Source of the DNA: Antitrichia curtipendula
Lineage: Eukaryota; Streptophyta; Bryopsida; Hypnales; Leucodontaceae
Assembly: GCA_951230915.1 (NCBI GenBank)
Contig: OX579634.1
Span: 49,675,570 to 49,739,569 of the forward strand
DNA length: 64,000 nt
Direction of reading: 5' to 3'
Both the position numbers and the translations under genes were made by a program. Below are positions 48,120 through 61,975 of the stretch, piece by piece; the first letter of the stretch is position 1, and every line of letters begins with the position of its first letter. The notes below the pieces were generated by a model. That model was not told the origin of the DNA and ran no database searches. It worked only from the letters and a program-made list of their open reading frames with translations.

Positions 48120-48440
48120 ACACTGGACGGCCTTGCTTCGACTAAACTTCGCCGAAACTGATCGCCATGTACAACGAATTCAAAAGCAAAACCGAAGTGC
48201 AGTAAAGTGAACGCAGAAATTCTGCCGCAAGAGTGAGGACGTCGGCCTCACTGCCACTAACTCGAGGACAGTGCGAAGCTCACTAAAATGGCAGCTTCGG
48301 AGCTGGCTGGCTCCATAGCCAAGCTCCAGCGCACAGCGACGCCCGCCTCCGTCCATGTCCCATCGCCATGTCCACGGGCAGCCGGGTAAGCTTGAAATCG
48401 GGCAGCGGGCAGCGGGCAGCGGAGGGAGAGTGAGATACAA
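48120..48440 (+). other. GC-rich island with a possible orphan first exon
   Basis: A conspicuous GC-rich patch. On the plus strand an ATG at 48287 opens a frame (MAASELAGSIAKLQ...) ending at a good donor, GCCGG|GTAAGC, near 48388. No downstream exon that continues it was found, and a MITE end follows at once. It could be a truncated gene, a bidirectional promoter or a chance frame. A GGGCAGC repeat lies at 48399-48420. Confidence 0.25.
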
Positions 48441-48662
48441 TCGTTCAAAAAAAACTTTTCTAACTTCAAACGTTATAATCGTGCAATCTGTGTAGTCAAA
48501 TGGTTTTAAAAATTTACCACAAATTGCTAAGGTAGTCTAGTATATATTTGTATAGATGAAAGTTTGAAAAATATTTTTATATTTTAGTTATTTTCAATCA
48601 ATGCACTAGAAAATGACTGTTTTGAACACTTTTTGTAAAAAATAGTCAAAAAGCTTTAGGGA
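48441..48662 (+). mobile_element. Right part of a family C MITE
   Basis: The sequence resembles the 3' third of the family C copies and ends CTTTAGGGA before TTAA (48663-48666). Its left part is missing or replaced by the GC-rich island. Confidence 0.5.
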
Positions 48663-48666
48663 TTAA

Positions 48667-51118
48667 ACAATGGGCTTGAACTTTTTGGTTGCATTTATTT
48701 TGATAGCAAGGTAGGGCTAATCTAAAACTGTAGTTTCTTCCTATACTACAGTGAGAAGTGAAAGCATCTTAAAATTTGATTCAAGCAAATATGACTAAAG
48801 AAAACTTAAAAATTTCATCTTTGATTTGGAAGGTTTAGCTTTAAGCTCCAAGGAAAGTCCTCTCATTCTCCAAGAGATGAAAATGTTCATTCCTAAAGAG
48901 AAACAAGAAATCCAAATTTGCGAACTCATTATTTTTATAAAATAATTTGAGGTAGATTACATGTAAATTCATCATCTTTCAATATTTGTTTGTTTTTTGA
49001 TAACACATACAACATTCTTTATTGATTCTAGTGATATAAAATTTGGTCCCATTTAAATCATTATTTTCAAACAAATTTTTTTTTTACCTCTACAATTCAT
49101 TGGTCTTTTAGGGTTTAAATGTATTCATCCAAAACAAACACATACATTCATCTTGAAGATGGGTATTAAATAAACTCATTCCAATCTATAGATGTTGAAT
49201 ACATCATTCTAAAAATAATTGCTCTAAATTCATTCCATATTAATGCATTCCAATTAATGCATTGAACCAAAAATCATTATAAATAATCAAATGAATAATT
49301 GATTCATTAATTCTGAACCATTGGATGATATTCATTGTGAAAACCAATTATAAATACATCTATCCAAGAGTTTCACCTTCCTCCACCTTTTAGATAAATA
49401 TTCATGCAAAAATCATCATGTGGTTCACATTCATCCTTTGTAGTTTACTAATCGACTTTCTTTTCCTAAAATCCCTATTCTTAGAGTTGGAGTTTTTTCA
49501 ATATCATTTGCATCGAAGTTCTTTAAAATCATTTGGATGGTAGTTCAGTTTTAGGTTCATCAATTGAATTTTGCCAACGTCAAAAAAAAATTAGAAGATT
49601 CTATTATTTGAAAACTATTATTTCTCTCTTAATTCAAAATCAAATTTGGATTGCAATACACATTGCATTGTTCAATTGGTGTAGTTTCCTCATATTTATA
49701 ACTATGTTGCAATTTTGGTGAATTATTTGGACTTTTCAACTTGGGAAGAAGATTGGAGAGTTCAATTTTTTGACAATTGCTATTTTCTATTATTTTCTTT
49801 CATTATTTATATTTTCCTAGTTGAAATCCTTTTAGACTTGTGTAGAGTTTATTGTTGAACGCTAATATTGGTGTTTTAACTTGGTAGATTATTGATTGTG
49901 AATAATTGAATTTGTCAATATGGTCCATATATTAGTTATTGGAGTCAATGATATAATTGAGTGATAGACTAAAGTATAGGTTTAAATGTTTATTTTTGTT
50001 ACAATTTGAATTGCTCTCATCTTGTAATGTTCATAATTTGTCTTCTCTACATGATTTTCCATTCTCTTGCTATAATTATATTTTATCTTGGTTGGATTCC
50101 AAGTTTTGTACAATGTATGCGCAAAAACATTTTTTTCTTGGGGTGGAAGGCAATTGTCATTTGGAGGTCTATGAGCCATTTAAATTTTGGTATAGACATG
50201 GGACTTGTAATATATGGAGCGGTTCAAAGTGGTGGCCATTGCCTTGGAGGGACTATTTTCAATTTGGCACATGGAGTTTTGGAAGCAGATTATCATGAAT
50301 TGTTGTCACATGTTATTTAAGATGCAACAACGGTTTGTATTATTTATATGACATTGAAACTATAATTATGGTTTTGAATCTCTTGAAAAATTAGTTTGAA
50401 TTTGAATTTTTGAATTTTGATTTGAAGTATGAAGACCATGATGTAGAGATATGGTGTTAGTAGGGCATCACATTAAAAAAAATTCAGTGTCTTGTTTGGT
50501 ATTATATCCTTTCACTTTATTTTATACTATTATTGGTTTGTCTCAGAGATGAATGTTTTTGGAGATTATTTTCATGTAATATTATCAAGTGACAAAAGAA
50601 TGTTTGAAAAGACAATTATTACGAGCGCAAATACATTGTCGTCTAAAATGGTTTTGTTTTAACTTTGTGCCAAGTTCAACACACTTTGTGTTAGCTTTTA
50701 CATAGATTCAACAAAAAATCATTTCACCACATGGTGGATTTCTACTAGTGTAAGTTCTCTAATTGAGTTTCCTTGGACAATTTAATTCAAACTTTTTCTT
50801 AACAAAGTTTCTTTCTCTTGTGCACTTTGTTGCGTCTCTCCAATCCTTGCTGCTAGAAAGCAATCATCTCTCACAAGTGCAAGTTAGATAAATTTTAGAA
50901 CGCAAGTTTGAATATAGGTATCAATTATACTTGTATAGAGAATATAAAATGAACTTATTTACTATTTATCTTTGTACTCAAGAATTTTGTAAGAAGCACA
51001 ATGGTTTAGAAGATGGAATTGTAAGCTAGGTACAATGTCATACTTTTATAATGTATATTGTTGGTTTGCAGTTTAGACCTAGATTCATGATGTTTGAGAA
51101 GGAAATACAAGCGAAAGG
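48667..51118. other. Gene-free AT-rich stretch
   Basis: No gene recognised. Overlapping plus frames at 49957-50320 do not resemble a family and may be decayed transposon sequence. A CTTTTAGGG end at about 49105-49113 resembles the element end at 4080-4089. Confidence 0.4.
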
Positions 51119-54100
51119 ATGAATTCAAGCTTTTGGAAGCTTGCAAGAAACTCTCCAAGGCGTACACAAGTAAGTCTTTTAATTGCTCAAATTTGTACAT
51201 TATTAGGGACTCTTTTGATTGTATTTTTCAATGTGTACTAATGCAAAAGTTTAAGTACTTATTTTAGTCTCCACAAACAACACTCTTGCTTAGAAAAATA
51301 ATTGTATTAGTTTTATATTAGTCATGATCAACAAATCTATAGATTCATAAGGAAATTAAATAAATTTAGGTTTAAATAATATTTGTAGCTTTTTCATTTA
51401 GGAGGGATAGTGTATTCTTTTTATTGATGTTCATAGTCAAATTGATTTTAATACCATTGACTTATATGTAAATGCATATCTAGAGTCTCAAATTTCTTTG
51501 CAAATAGAAGAATTTTGGTTTGAATTCACACAATAATAATTTGAGTTAATAATAGGATTGCAAATCATTCTCAACCAAGTTCTCAACAATGCCAATGAAT
51601 TCTTGAATCAATTCAAAATTCTTTGTATTTACCTTTGTATCTTGATTTGTATCTAAATGTTGATACATACAACCATCTATATCAATAATTAAGACTTTAG
51701 ATATATTAATTTTTCATGCAAGATATGGAACAATGTTGTTGAAGTTTTTTGTATGATGATTCAAATCTAATGTTATGTTAGCTCATACTGAATAGTTTTA
51801 AAGATTACACTAAAATTGAGATATTCATAATAATTTATTGCAATAAATAAAAATATATAACTAATATGTGTTGGTGCTTGTAGCTAGGTATTTTGCACCG
51901 AAATTTGTCAATACGAATTTTAGGGCATTGGATTATTTTGGTTTTGGTGATAACTCTTTCCATAGCTTTATTGCCATTGCTTCAAGTTCGAAAAGCAAGA
52001 AATACTCATCTTCGGGAATCATATGTTTTGCTTCCATTATTCACCAGGGAGTATGAACTAGAAAGTTTCCAATCATCATTAAGAAGTCGACAATTCTTAA
52101 ACACTGCTAACACAACTCGACAGCTTTTAATGCTTCCATCTGAATTGCCTAAGCCAATCATGCCATTACCTCCTTGGGACCCCAACAAAAACGCTTGGAA
52201 GGTTAAAAAACTTGGATCTGAACATCCTCTACTTTTTGTGAGCATAAATGTGGAGAACGTATCTTATTATTTGGATCTTGATTTTAGAGGTCAATTGATT
52301 TGGATAAATTGCAAATGGAACCCGGAGGAAAAACAAAGCACGTGGACAACATGGATTGAGAAATTCAAACCTGATCAATTGCGTGTAAGTGGATAATGTG
52401 TTTTGGCAACCTAATAATTTACTATTTTGTGTATATGTTTATAAAGCTAATTCAATCCACAATCTAATTTTTCATGCAATCATTTTTCTAGTTGTATTGA
52501 AAAAAACTAATTTATTGATGAGAGTAGAAAAAAAGAAATTATCTTTTTATATTGTAGAACTTTATTGTATTCAATTGAATGACTATTTATGGTAGTAGTA
52601 GTAAGATTGAATGTTCTATACAATTCTTAACCTAGTTTTCAAACTTGAAGATTGAAATGTGCACAGGGTCCACATGGGTTGCATGTCCCAACCAATGAAA
52701 TATGGTGTAATAAGAGATTGTGTGGACAATTATATACAAAAGAAAATATATCATCTTCATGTATCAAAAAGATTTGTTACTTTAGCGCTCAATATGGAAA
52801 ACATGAGAATGTTGAGGGAATTCTAAAAAGGGCCAACACTGTTCTTAGTAATAGTAGTATATCCTCCAATGATCTAAATTATAAAGTTATGAAGATGGTA
52901 TTTGGGTATTACTTACTAGAAAATTCTTTTTCAACTCTTATAACCTTTTTTTTGTGCACAACTTGAATTTTTTTAAGTTTGCTATTTAGTAATTGCATTG
53001 ATTTTTTTTATATAGCATTGACTTGGTAGTGTTCTTTACAAGCAGATGTGTGTATAAACGTCGCTCAAGAGTAACGGGAAAAAGAATGATATATAAAGAA
53101 AAACTTCAAACTGATGGTGTTTTGGGTTTGAATGGGCACCCCCTTTCTTTTCCGAGGCAATTATACGACAAGAACAAGGCTGAGAATAGTATTCTCTTAT
53201 GCTTGGCCAAAACCAATAGTTTTTTTGCTGGATATATTGTGTTTGGTTTTCCATTAAGAAAACTAGGCACAAATCTACCATGGGTACCACTTTTCAAAGA
53301 TAAAGGGTATATTAAAATTCAAGATATTCATTTTTGATTGCCCTGCAAAAAATTGACAAAATATTATTTATATAATCTATGTTGGTTTCCAATGTAATCT
53401 TTGTTTCATCTATACAAGCCTTAATAATAGATTTTAAAACATTTTGAGTACCAAAAGTATTGGCTCTTTCAAGTTTGAAATTTTTGTAGGTTCAATTATT
53501 GGATTTTATTGTAGGCGTCAAATTTTTTTCTTCCATAGATTGGATGTGTTTGAATTGTAACTTCTTTGAAAATTAAAGACAGAAACCTTTGATTATGTTG
53601 CTAACTAATATTCTTATAAACATCCCACATCTCTAATATGATGCTATAATCATGTTATTGTAGATTTTATGAAGTACCATTAATAAATATCAAGTATGGT
53701 GATGAAATGGTATTGCGTGATGATATAAAGGATGTATTTTTTGATCTCATCTTGGATGGAAGCTCACGTTTCACATATTTAATCAACGATATTTTTATTC
53801 CTTTTGTAAATGTAGTAAGTTTTTTAATCACATTCATTTATGACTTGCATATACTTTAATATAGAAGCCTTTTGACTTTGTAATTCACGTGAAAATGATT
53901 GCAAGTAGCTTTGCCATAAAAATTGGGTCTCCTAAAAGCAATTAAATGAATGGCATTTGGCATATGCAAATAAAAATTCTTACTTTGTATTAGTCTAAAT
54001 ATTTATTGATACATGTTATGTGAGGTTTGTAACAAGTTTTGATAAACTTCACCAAATAGGTGAAAAAATGGGCTAAAAAGCATGGATTTGATTTACAAAT

Positions 54101-56058
54101 TATTGAAGGAGAGGAAGGGACTTGTTGGAGTTTTTGGAAGGCCACTGTGTAAGATAGAATGTTATCCCATTTTACTAGCTCAACATTAAATATACAATTT
54201 GTCATATTACGCATAAATTTCCATCATTCAATGTATTTGGAAATACAATGTATATTCAATGATTTTTTTATTAAGACATCATTTTTTGAAAAGTGATCTA
54301 CTTGTTTTGACTTGTGGCCAATGACTTCTACAATATTCTAACAACTTTGACTAGCCATTTATTAATTTTATCATTAAGACAAAAATAATATTCAGGGTTG
54401 TCAACTTTAATGTCTCTCTCTTTTGTAGTGATGGAGTATTTAAACCCTGTAGTTTTAAGACCTTTTTTTCATCAAAAAACATTCAAAATTGCCATTTCTA
54501 ATGAAAAGAGCAAAGAATTTTAGAAATTATTTTTCTCCATATCTAACCACATGGTCTTGTACTACACTATTATAAAAATGTGAGGAACTAAAGTATGGAA
54601 GAAATTTCAAAAACTTTAAGAACGTGTATTGCAAGAAATTTGCATTTAAAATGAAAGAACAAGATTTTTTGCATCTTGTTTGACTATATTGTTTGGTTTT
54701 ATACTTCTTAACTTAAAGTTTTTGCACTATTCATTGATTTAAAATTTAAAATTTCTTATGTAGAAGAATTGAGTTGAGAGTTGAGGATTTTTTTTTAAAA
54801 GCACGCTTGATTTTCATTCTAAAAAATATAGAGTGGAAGAAGGTATAAAACCAAACAAGAAAACTAAATTGTTAATTGCTCTAAGATGGGATTGAAAATA
54901 CAATAATTCTAATAGTGAGATTGTTCTAGCAAACAATTTTTTTGAAAAATTGCAAAAATTTGCATTCAAAATTAAATTCTACAAGTTATTCTTTCAAGAA
55001 GATGCTTAGATCAACTGAAAAAATAAGATTGTCTATAACTTTCTCATCACTAGTTCAAATAAAATGAATCAAGGCTTCACATGAAGACAAAAATATAATT
55101 TTTGAGAAAAAAAAATTAAAAATTACAAAATATCATTTTTTTGTGATGCCTAGAAAGTTGTTTTTTGAACTTAGGGTGGCATAACTTTTGTTTCTATGCA
55201 CCAATTGAAAAAAAAATGACATTCCTAGAAAATTAATGTGATTTTCTATCTTCATAAAAAATTTCAAAAAATCATGTTAAAAATTGAAGTCCCACAAGCC
55301 AAGAGTTCCTTGAGGGACTTTGGGACTTTCATTGGTTACTTATAGTGTGTTTCTTGTTGGATTCATACAGGAGGGTAGTTGAGCTCATAAACACTTTCAA
55401 CAATGTCACGTTTGTGTTCCTAACCGATGGTGAAGCTACCTTCCCTATGAGGATGTCTGTTAAGCCACAAAATTTTATCATTAGCCCGGTAACCACTTTC
55501 TATTTCTACAATTTGATTAGTTATTAAAAGTTTAAATTTACTTGTAGTCTGGAATTTCAATGCAAGATTACCTAAAATCAGTACTAATTAATAATAAGGA
55601 AATTCAAAAAATAAAAATCACTATAAACTCAAAAGAATGATCAAATTCTTGAAAATTTGGTTTACAATTGAATTCAAGGGCATGCATTGAAATCCTTATT
55701 GGAGAGATGCTTATTATAGAGGTTTTGGCACAGGCAGAAGGTTTGGTGTGTCTTGCAATTCGAAGTTCTGATGACATTAATCAACCTAAAACCAACATCC
55801 TTGGAGGTCAATACTTGATGCTTAAAGACCTATTTACTTGTCATACTACAAGCTAACATTGTCGTGCACATAAAACACTTGTCAATTATAATACAATTTC
55901 TAATGTAATTCTTTGTATTAATGTTCTTTATGCAAATAGGTATGGCAATGAAAGAACATATGATTCTATTAGATGAGATGACCAATCGATTTTGGTGGAT
56001 AGAAGATGAAGATTGTAACCAAAACCGATTGAAGGAATTGATTGGTTCAAGACTTTGA
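51119..56058 (+). CDS. Nucellin/ASP1-like aspartic protease homologue with altered active sites
   Basis: Nine phase-consistent exons (51119-51169, 51884-52384, 52667-52905, 53046-53306, 53664-53814, 54060-54148, 55371-55488, 55734-55806, 55940-56058) give 533 residues. An N-terminal hydrophobic segment (WIILVLVITLSIALL) is a signal anchor or signal peptide. Landmarks of plant A1-family (nucellin/ASP1-like) proteases follow: LIWINC, GPHGLHVPTN, FGCVYK, TDGVLGLNG, WVPL, CW, VCLAI, NILGG and the terminal LLDEMTNRFWW. The catalytic motifs are changed: DTG becomes D150-F-R and the second D-S/T-G becomes D382-G-S, so the aspartates remain but the Thr/Ser-Gly positions do not. The reading frame and every splice site are intact, which argues for a retained non-catalytic or atypical function rather than simple decay. 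Confidence 0.88.
54445..55324 (-). mobile_element. Family C MITE inside intron 6 of the aspartic-protease gene
   Basis: About 880 bp with ends CCCTGTAG and GACTTTGGG. The interior closely matches the nested element at 33501-34385; both contain AAACTAAATTGTTAAT and GCTCTAAGATGG. It accounts for most of the 1.2-kb intron. The flanking target duplication is not preserved. Confidence 0.65.
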
Positions 56059-59000
56059 ATTATAAATGATACATGCAAGATAGTTCTAAATTTTTATCAA
56101 TAATATGAAGGTCTTCTTTGATTTCTGAAATGTTGTCTCAAAAACATGAAGCACAAATTTTATTTTACATTAATGTTTGGTAAGATAGGGTTTGTACTAC
56201 GTCATTAGTACTCACATCAAATTCTAATTAAAGAAACTACATTCTATGGCAATCTTTTGTCTTTTTGAATTCAATATTAACTACTACCTCTGTTTCTTAA
56301 AAAGAATTGTATTTCCTTTGTAAAATACAAAAGAAACATGGGTCTCTTTTAGAAATAGAGGGACAATATGTTTTATTGAACAGTCTTTGATTCTTAGAAA
56401 TTGAGTATTGACTTATAAGAAAACAATGATGGATTTCATCGGTGCCGTTATTTAAGCTTGATTATTGGATGGGAAAATAGTAGCACCTTATAGGACAATT
56501 GATAAATCAATTGAAAATTAGTGATTTTTTAATAACAATTTTATTTTATGATTGTTGACATTAATATTTAACCTTCAAAAGATGAGAAAATGAAATTTGG
56601 CAAAGTTGAGCCAAACAAACATGTACATTAACTGTGTCCATTTCTTTTGTAGATTTGAATTTTAAATGAATATTGTTGCCCTAATTCAATTATTTAAAAA
56701 AAATGAATGTCAAATGTTGTACTTAAGTTGGACTATTATTAGTGACAACTTCTAGTGAAAATATTATAATTATGGAAATCGAGTGAAAGTATTACTCAAA
56801 AACTTCTAGAGAATTGGTGTCTTAATATTGTTTCATGACCAACTTGTGTTATGAATAATATTTGCACTATAGATTTTTTGGGATCTCATTTAGATTATAA
56901 CAAAAGATTTTGACTTGAAGCCATATAGGCTCTACAAAATAATTTTCTAAGTTTCTACTATGGACTATACCAAATTTAGGTTTTCAAGTTGATAATTTAT
57001 TAATCATTACAACATGATGAACATGTTAGTCTTGGTATTACAAATTTGCAAGTGATTAAATATCCAAGTCTTATTGTAGAAGATGCTTCATTAAAGAGCA
57101 TTGTAGAGAAGTTTTCATTCTAAATGAAGCATGATTTGTTTGTCCTTTAGAATGGTAGATACTCTATTGGCTTGAGGTTTTCTATTTGCATACATAGATT
57201 GTTTGAAAGTTGATATATAGTAGATGTAATATGATCTTGCATATACTAAATAATAAACATATATATAAATCTTAAAATGTCCTATTCAGGTTATACAATC
57301 ACTTTGAAGACAATAATAAGCCTTCTAACAACATGATATTGGCATTGGCTAGAATGTGCATGCAAGATCTTATTATTACAATGTGAAAAATATAAAATAA
57401 ACTTGTCCGTGCTACGTTCTACTCTCATGTACTTGACTTCACCATCTTACACCACATCTTCTTTTCTTTGCTCTCCACTTATCTTTAGCACATTATCATT
57501 TGTCACTTGCACTTGGCATTAGATCAATGTTTCTATGAAAGCTATTTTCCAGTCAATGTTTCTTGGCATAAATCACATTTAAGATTCTAAGAAAATTTAT
57601 TTATTTTTTGCATTCCATTTCTATAGAAGAACATCACTCTAAATAGAAGAGATACCAAATCTTATAATTTGTGTCTATTATATTAGCCAACTTAATACTA
57701 GACTCTATTTTATTGACCACAAACATTTATAAATATGTTACCTTTACATCCTTGTGCTTTAAACCAGATATATCTGTGATGAAGACATATGAAGTAGAAA
57801 GTTCTTTCATCTATGGTGGTACTTGTGATGACTTCTCCCTTACAACATTATCATCAATCAACAATTTAGATACAATGGCTTAATGTAAAGGCTATTATTG
57901 TAAGTTAATTAATCCATGATAAAAGTCATTAATCTAACTAACTTGTTTCATTTTTTTTAAAACTACAAAAATGAAGTAAATGGCTATGCCAACTCTAATC
58001 TAAATGTGAGGGGGTACATTTGTCTATAAATAAAAACAAGGTCACTTAGACTCACAAGCATATAGCACATAACTCTAATTGCTTTGCTTTGGGACAAGGT
58101 ATGCAAGATGATTGTTGGACAAAATAAAGTTGTGATAAGGTTTAAGCAACTAAAGCATAGATAGTAAAAATGGTCAAATACCAAGGTTTGTGTCAATGAC
58201 ATACACAAATTGGTGCGCACAATTGGCTTATAAGGAACTTGCTACCATTTTGCCAAGCTCTCAAAATAGTTGAATTATTTAGATAATTGTATAAATTCAA
58301 GAACCACTTTATTCATAAAAAGTTTTGATCAAAGACAATGGGTCCTTTTTCTTCAATACTAGCAACAACTAAATTCAAGAGACAAATGGTCAATTGTATT
58401 TCATATTACACATACTTTTGTTAATTGGATTTTGAAGAAGGCAATATATTACTACCATTCCAAGCAAGTCAATATTAGCTATTGTAGTAGAAAACCTTAC
58501 TATGAGATCCATTTTTGCCTTTGGACATATGGAAACTTTTGAAGAGGTAGTAGTATTGTTGTAAAACCACAAAAAAATTCTAGATTGTGCAATAATGAAA
58601 AAATTGATAGTCTTAAGGAATAAATTCCTTAGAGATATTTAAATCATGTATCCTACTCGTTCAAAACAAATGTGATTGTCATCCAATTCCAAGTGATAAT
58701 TGTTGAAGGAGCAATCCACATACGTTCCGGACCATGTTTAATCTACCCATATCAAATTCTTTTGATTTTTCCAAGGTCTATTGTCTTTGGCAAAAAACCT
58801 AGTTTGGACTTTCACTCAACCTACATTTGACTCAAAATTTTCTTTTAGAGGATATATATATTTTTTAAACCAACTCTTCTTCTCTAAAAAATTTTCTTAT
58901 AATATTCTTTCCTGCAAAACATTTGTTTGGCTTGCTAAGAAATCTTTTCTCATTGATTAGGAATGACATCTATTGGCATATGAAAGCTAAAGGAATCATA

Positions 59001-61850
59001 AGCTATAAATTGGTAACCACACCCACATGAGTATGAGCGGAATATGAATCAATTAATGGATGGATGCTAGGTTTGGTGAAGCAACTTGCATCTGGATTAT
59101 TTGAAGAGGGAGGATTTTAAAACAACATAATAGAATTGAAAGGGCTTGGAGGAGGAATGATGCACTTATCATGTATTTATCAAAGTGCATTTATTGCATT
59201 CAACAAGTTTTGCACGTTGGTGGGATCAAATGAAATACCATTGATTCCCCTGTAAAGACTCAGAGGGTCAAACTTGATTATTTGTTGGATATGGCAAGGT
59301 TGTTGGATTCTGTAGTAGTGTTGTTCATAATGGTTGATATTTCAAACAAATCCATGAAATACACTACTATCATACATCATGATTATTCTTATAGCTTGCC
59401 ATTTGAAAAAGCTCAATTGTGTTCTTAAGGATCAAGGCACTCTTGATTGCTAACTAATAAATTATCTAAATTCATGAAGGTGCACTTCAATGGACTCACC
59501 ATCTAGAATTGATCATATAATCTCTATACCTCACAAACGTGGCACTGGTGATCACCTTACTTGAAACTCCATTTGCAAATTAGATGCAATTCATTTCCAC
59601 TATGACTACAAGTCATGACACTACCTTTGTAGAAAGCTCTTAGATCATCACATAAGAATTTTACTTATTTTAGACATGTACTTGATAAGTAATTGTTTAA
59701 ATAAAGACAACATCCCTTCAATGCTTATAGTGTTGATGCAAGCCTACCTTGTAGCTCGATCAACAACTAACATCAAATGGGACATGTTCTTTCTATTTTA
59801 GTCCACCTACTTCAAGAGAGTGTAACTACTTTCTAAAATTACTAATTAGAGTTAAAACTGAGATTTTAGTTGTCTATGCACACAATTGGCATGGAATTTC
59901 AATTATTTTGAAATAATAGCACAATAATCAAGGTAATGACTTGTGATTATGTATACAATCAAGTGAAGTTGTTGGCAATTATCATTGAGGTGCACCAAAT
60001 ATTCCTTCAAGAATTATAGAGTTGCCCAAATTTTCTTAATAAAAACATGTAGACTAACTGAGATTCAATCCAAAGGAGCTAAAGATTTAGATATGATCTT
60101 GAAAAGTGAAGTAAAAAAAAGGACTTGAAGCCAGAATTCAAAAGCATGCATCCTGGGAGGAAACACTATAAGACTGCCGTTTCATAACTACCAAGACATG
60201 AACAAACACCAAACTGTTTTTGTTTTTTTTTAGCTTTCAGTCATCATTTGGTTTTAGGATTTGTGTGTCAAAGTTGGTGTTCTAATCTTTTGATTGTGAT
60301 AATTGAAGTCAATGTATCTAAAGTGATTTGCAATTCAAAAATGATTTGAATATAATTACATCTTGAGTGGATTGAGCTTGATCCACTAAAAAAATGTTCT
60401 TCAGGTAATTAATAACAAAACCAAAAGCAAATGAAGCATGTGCATTGATGTGAACTCTTTTGGGCTTGGTCATCTTTTTGTTGATTAATGTTCACTTGAA
60501 TGACTATTTAGCACCTGTAATTGGGACTATAAGATCATTTTATGTTGTGCTGGTTTTATATCAAGGATGTTGAGAGACATCTAGGCTACATTTAAAAAGT
60601 CCAAGTGCAAAGAGCATCCAAAATCCTAATTAAAAGTATACACCATGTACATTGATCTTCACTACATTTGTCTCTAATGCAAAAATTCTTTACATTGTAA
60701 ATTGAATCTTTTTAGAATCCTTTAATGCCATGAAACGAATTGGTTAGTGTTGTAAATGCTCTAACTGTATTATTGTATGCATATGTGTATATCATATTTT
60801 GCAATTTTTGTTTGAAAATCATAATTAAATTATTATTCTAAATTATCCCCTCTATTTCTAAAAAGACTTGTGATTTATTTGTGGTTACAAAGGAAATACA
60901 AGTTCTTTTCAGAAACATAGGTAGTACATTTAAAGATACATCTTTTAGATTTGAAAATCTTGACCATCCTTTGGTCTTTAAGGAGTCAAATAGGTCCTTA
61001 CATCCAAAAAATGGATGCGCCTTGGTCGACAACATTAAGAACACATTAAATATAAGACCAATAAATGTTTCCTAATACCAAATTTCAAATTCTTAGAAAG
61101 CAAGAGAGTCCAAAAGTTTAGCTAGAGCAAAAAACTAGAAGTATAATAGATGTGTTGTCTAGACTAAAAATCACTTCATATTCAAATTCTTTATATAATA
61201 CCAAGTATTATTTAGGAAGCTTCTTAAGAAGCTTTATTAAACTAAAATCATGTTTTAGGTAACTTCTACCAAAGGAGCTTTTCAAGAAGTTTTCTACTAC
61301 CTATTGATTCCTTCCTTAAAAACTTCTTTAATACTTCTAGAAGGTTCTAGGGTATATATCCATGACAAACCATATTTATAAGTTCAAAATATTCCATTTG
61401 AATATTTGATTTAAACTAAATAAATTACACAATGATGACAAATTTTGCTTCAATTTCCTTTAAATATTTTGAAAAAATTCAATTTATTATTGCAGTTGCA
61501 TCTCTAAGTACACAATATTATGTATATTTCACTCACATTACATTCACATTTTTAATGAATACAAAAAAAAACTCCCTCATTCTAACCTTTAATTTTAGTA
61601 AAAATTCATATTATTCTAATGTATATTATAACTGGTGTAATCTTATTTATATGTCATTCTTTAAAAAATCGCAAATTTATTTTGTTCCACCAATGATTAT
61701 AAAAAAAGCTAAATCTATAGGAAAAAAGTTTTTTTCAAATACAAAAAATATTTTTCAAATTCAATCAACTATGAAAAGCCTACATTTAACTTGAGAATGG
61801 TAATTTGACTAGAAGATCATTTTCAAAGATTGTCATTGTAACAAACTGTC
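56059..61850. other. Gene-free AT-rich stretch
   Basis: No gene, RNA or bounded element recognised in nearly 6 kb. Parts of 57-60 kb read like decayed coding DNA, but no reverse transcriptase, integrase or protease motif was found. Confidence 0.45.
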
Positions 61851-61869
61851 ACAATAGAGTTATTCGTAA

Positions 61870-61975
61870 AGTAAACTTGAGTTTAGAGGTAAAATTGGGG
61901 TTTGAACCCCTGCTTTATGTAAAAAACCAGGTGAAAAGGTAAAAAGCTCGCGCAATCAACACTAGCAAAACAAAA
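61870..61975 (-). mobile_element. Possible tRNA-derived SINE fragment
   Basis: On the minus strand an exact B-box-like GGTTCAAACCC (about 61892-61902) follows, some 60 bp upstream, a weak A-box-like segment (TGATTGCGCGAGC). This spacing resembles a pol III promoter of a SINE. It is not a complete tRNA gene: no cloverleaf or acceptor stem was found. Confidence 0.3.

Noticed and set aside
57000..60200. Decayed LTR retrotransposon
   Set aside because: No reverse transcriptase, RNase H, integrase or protease motif could be read in any frame and no LTR pair was seen.
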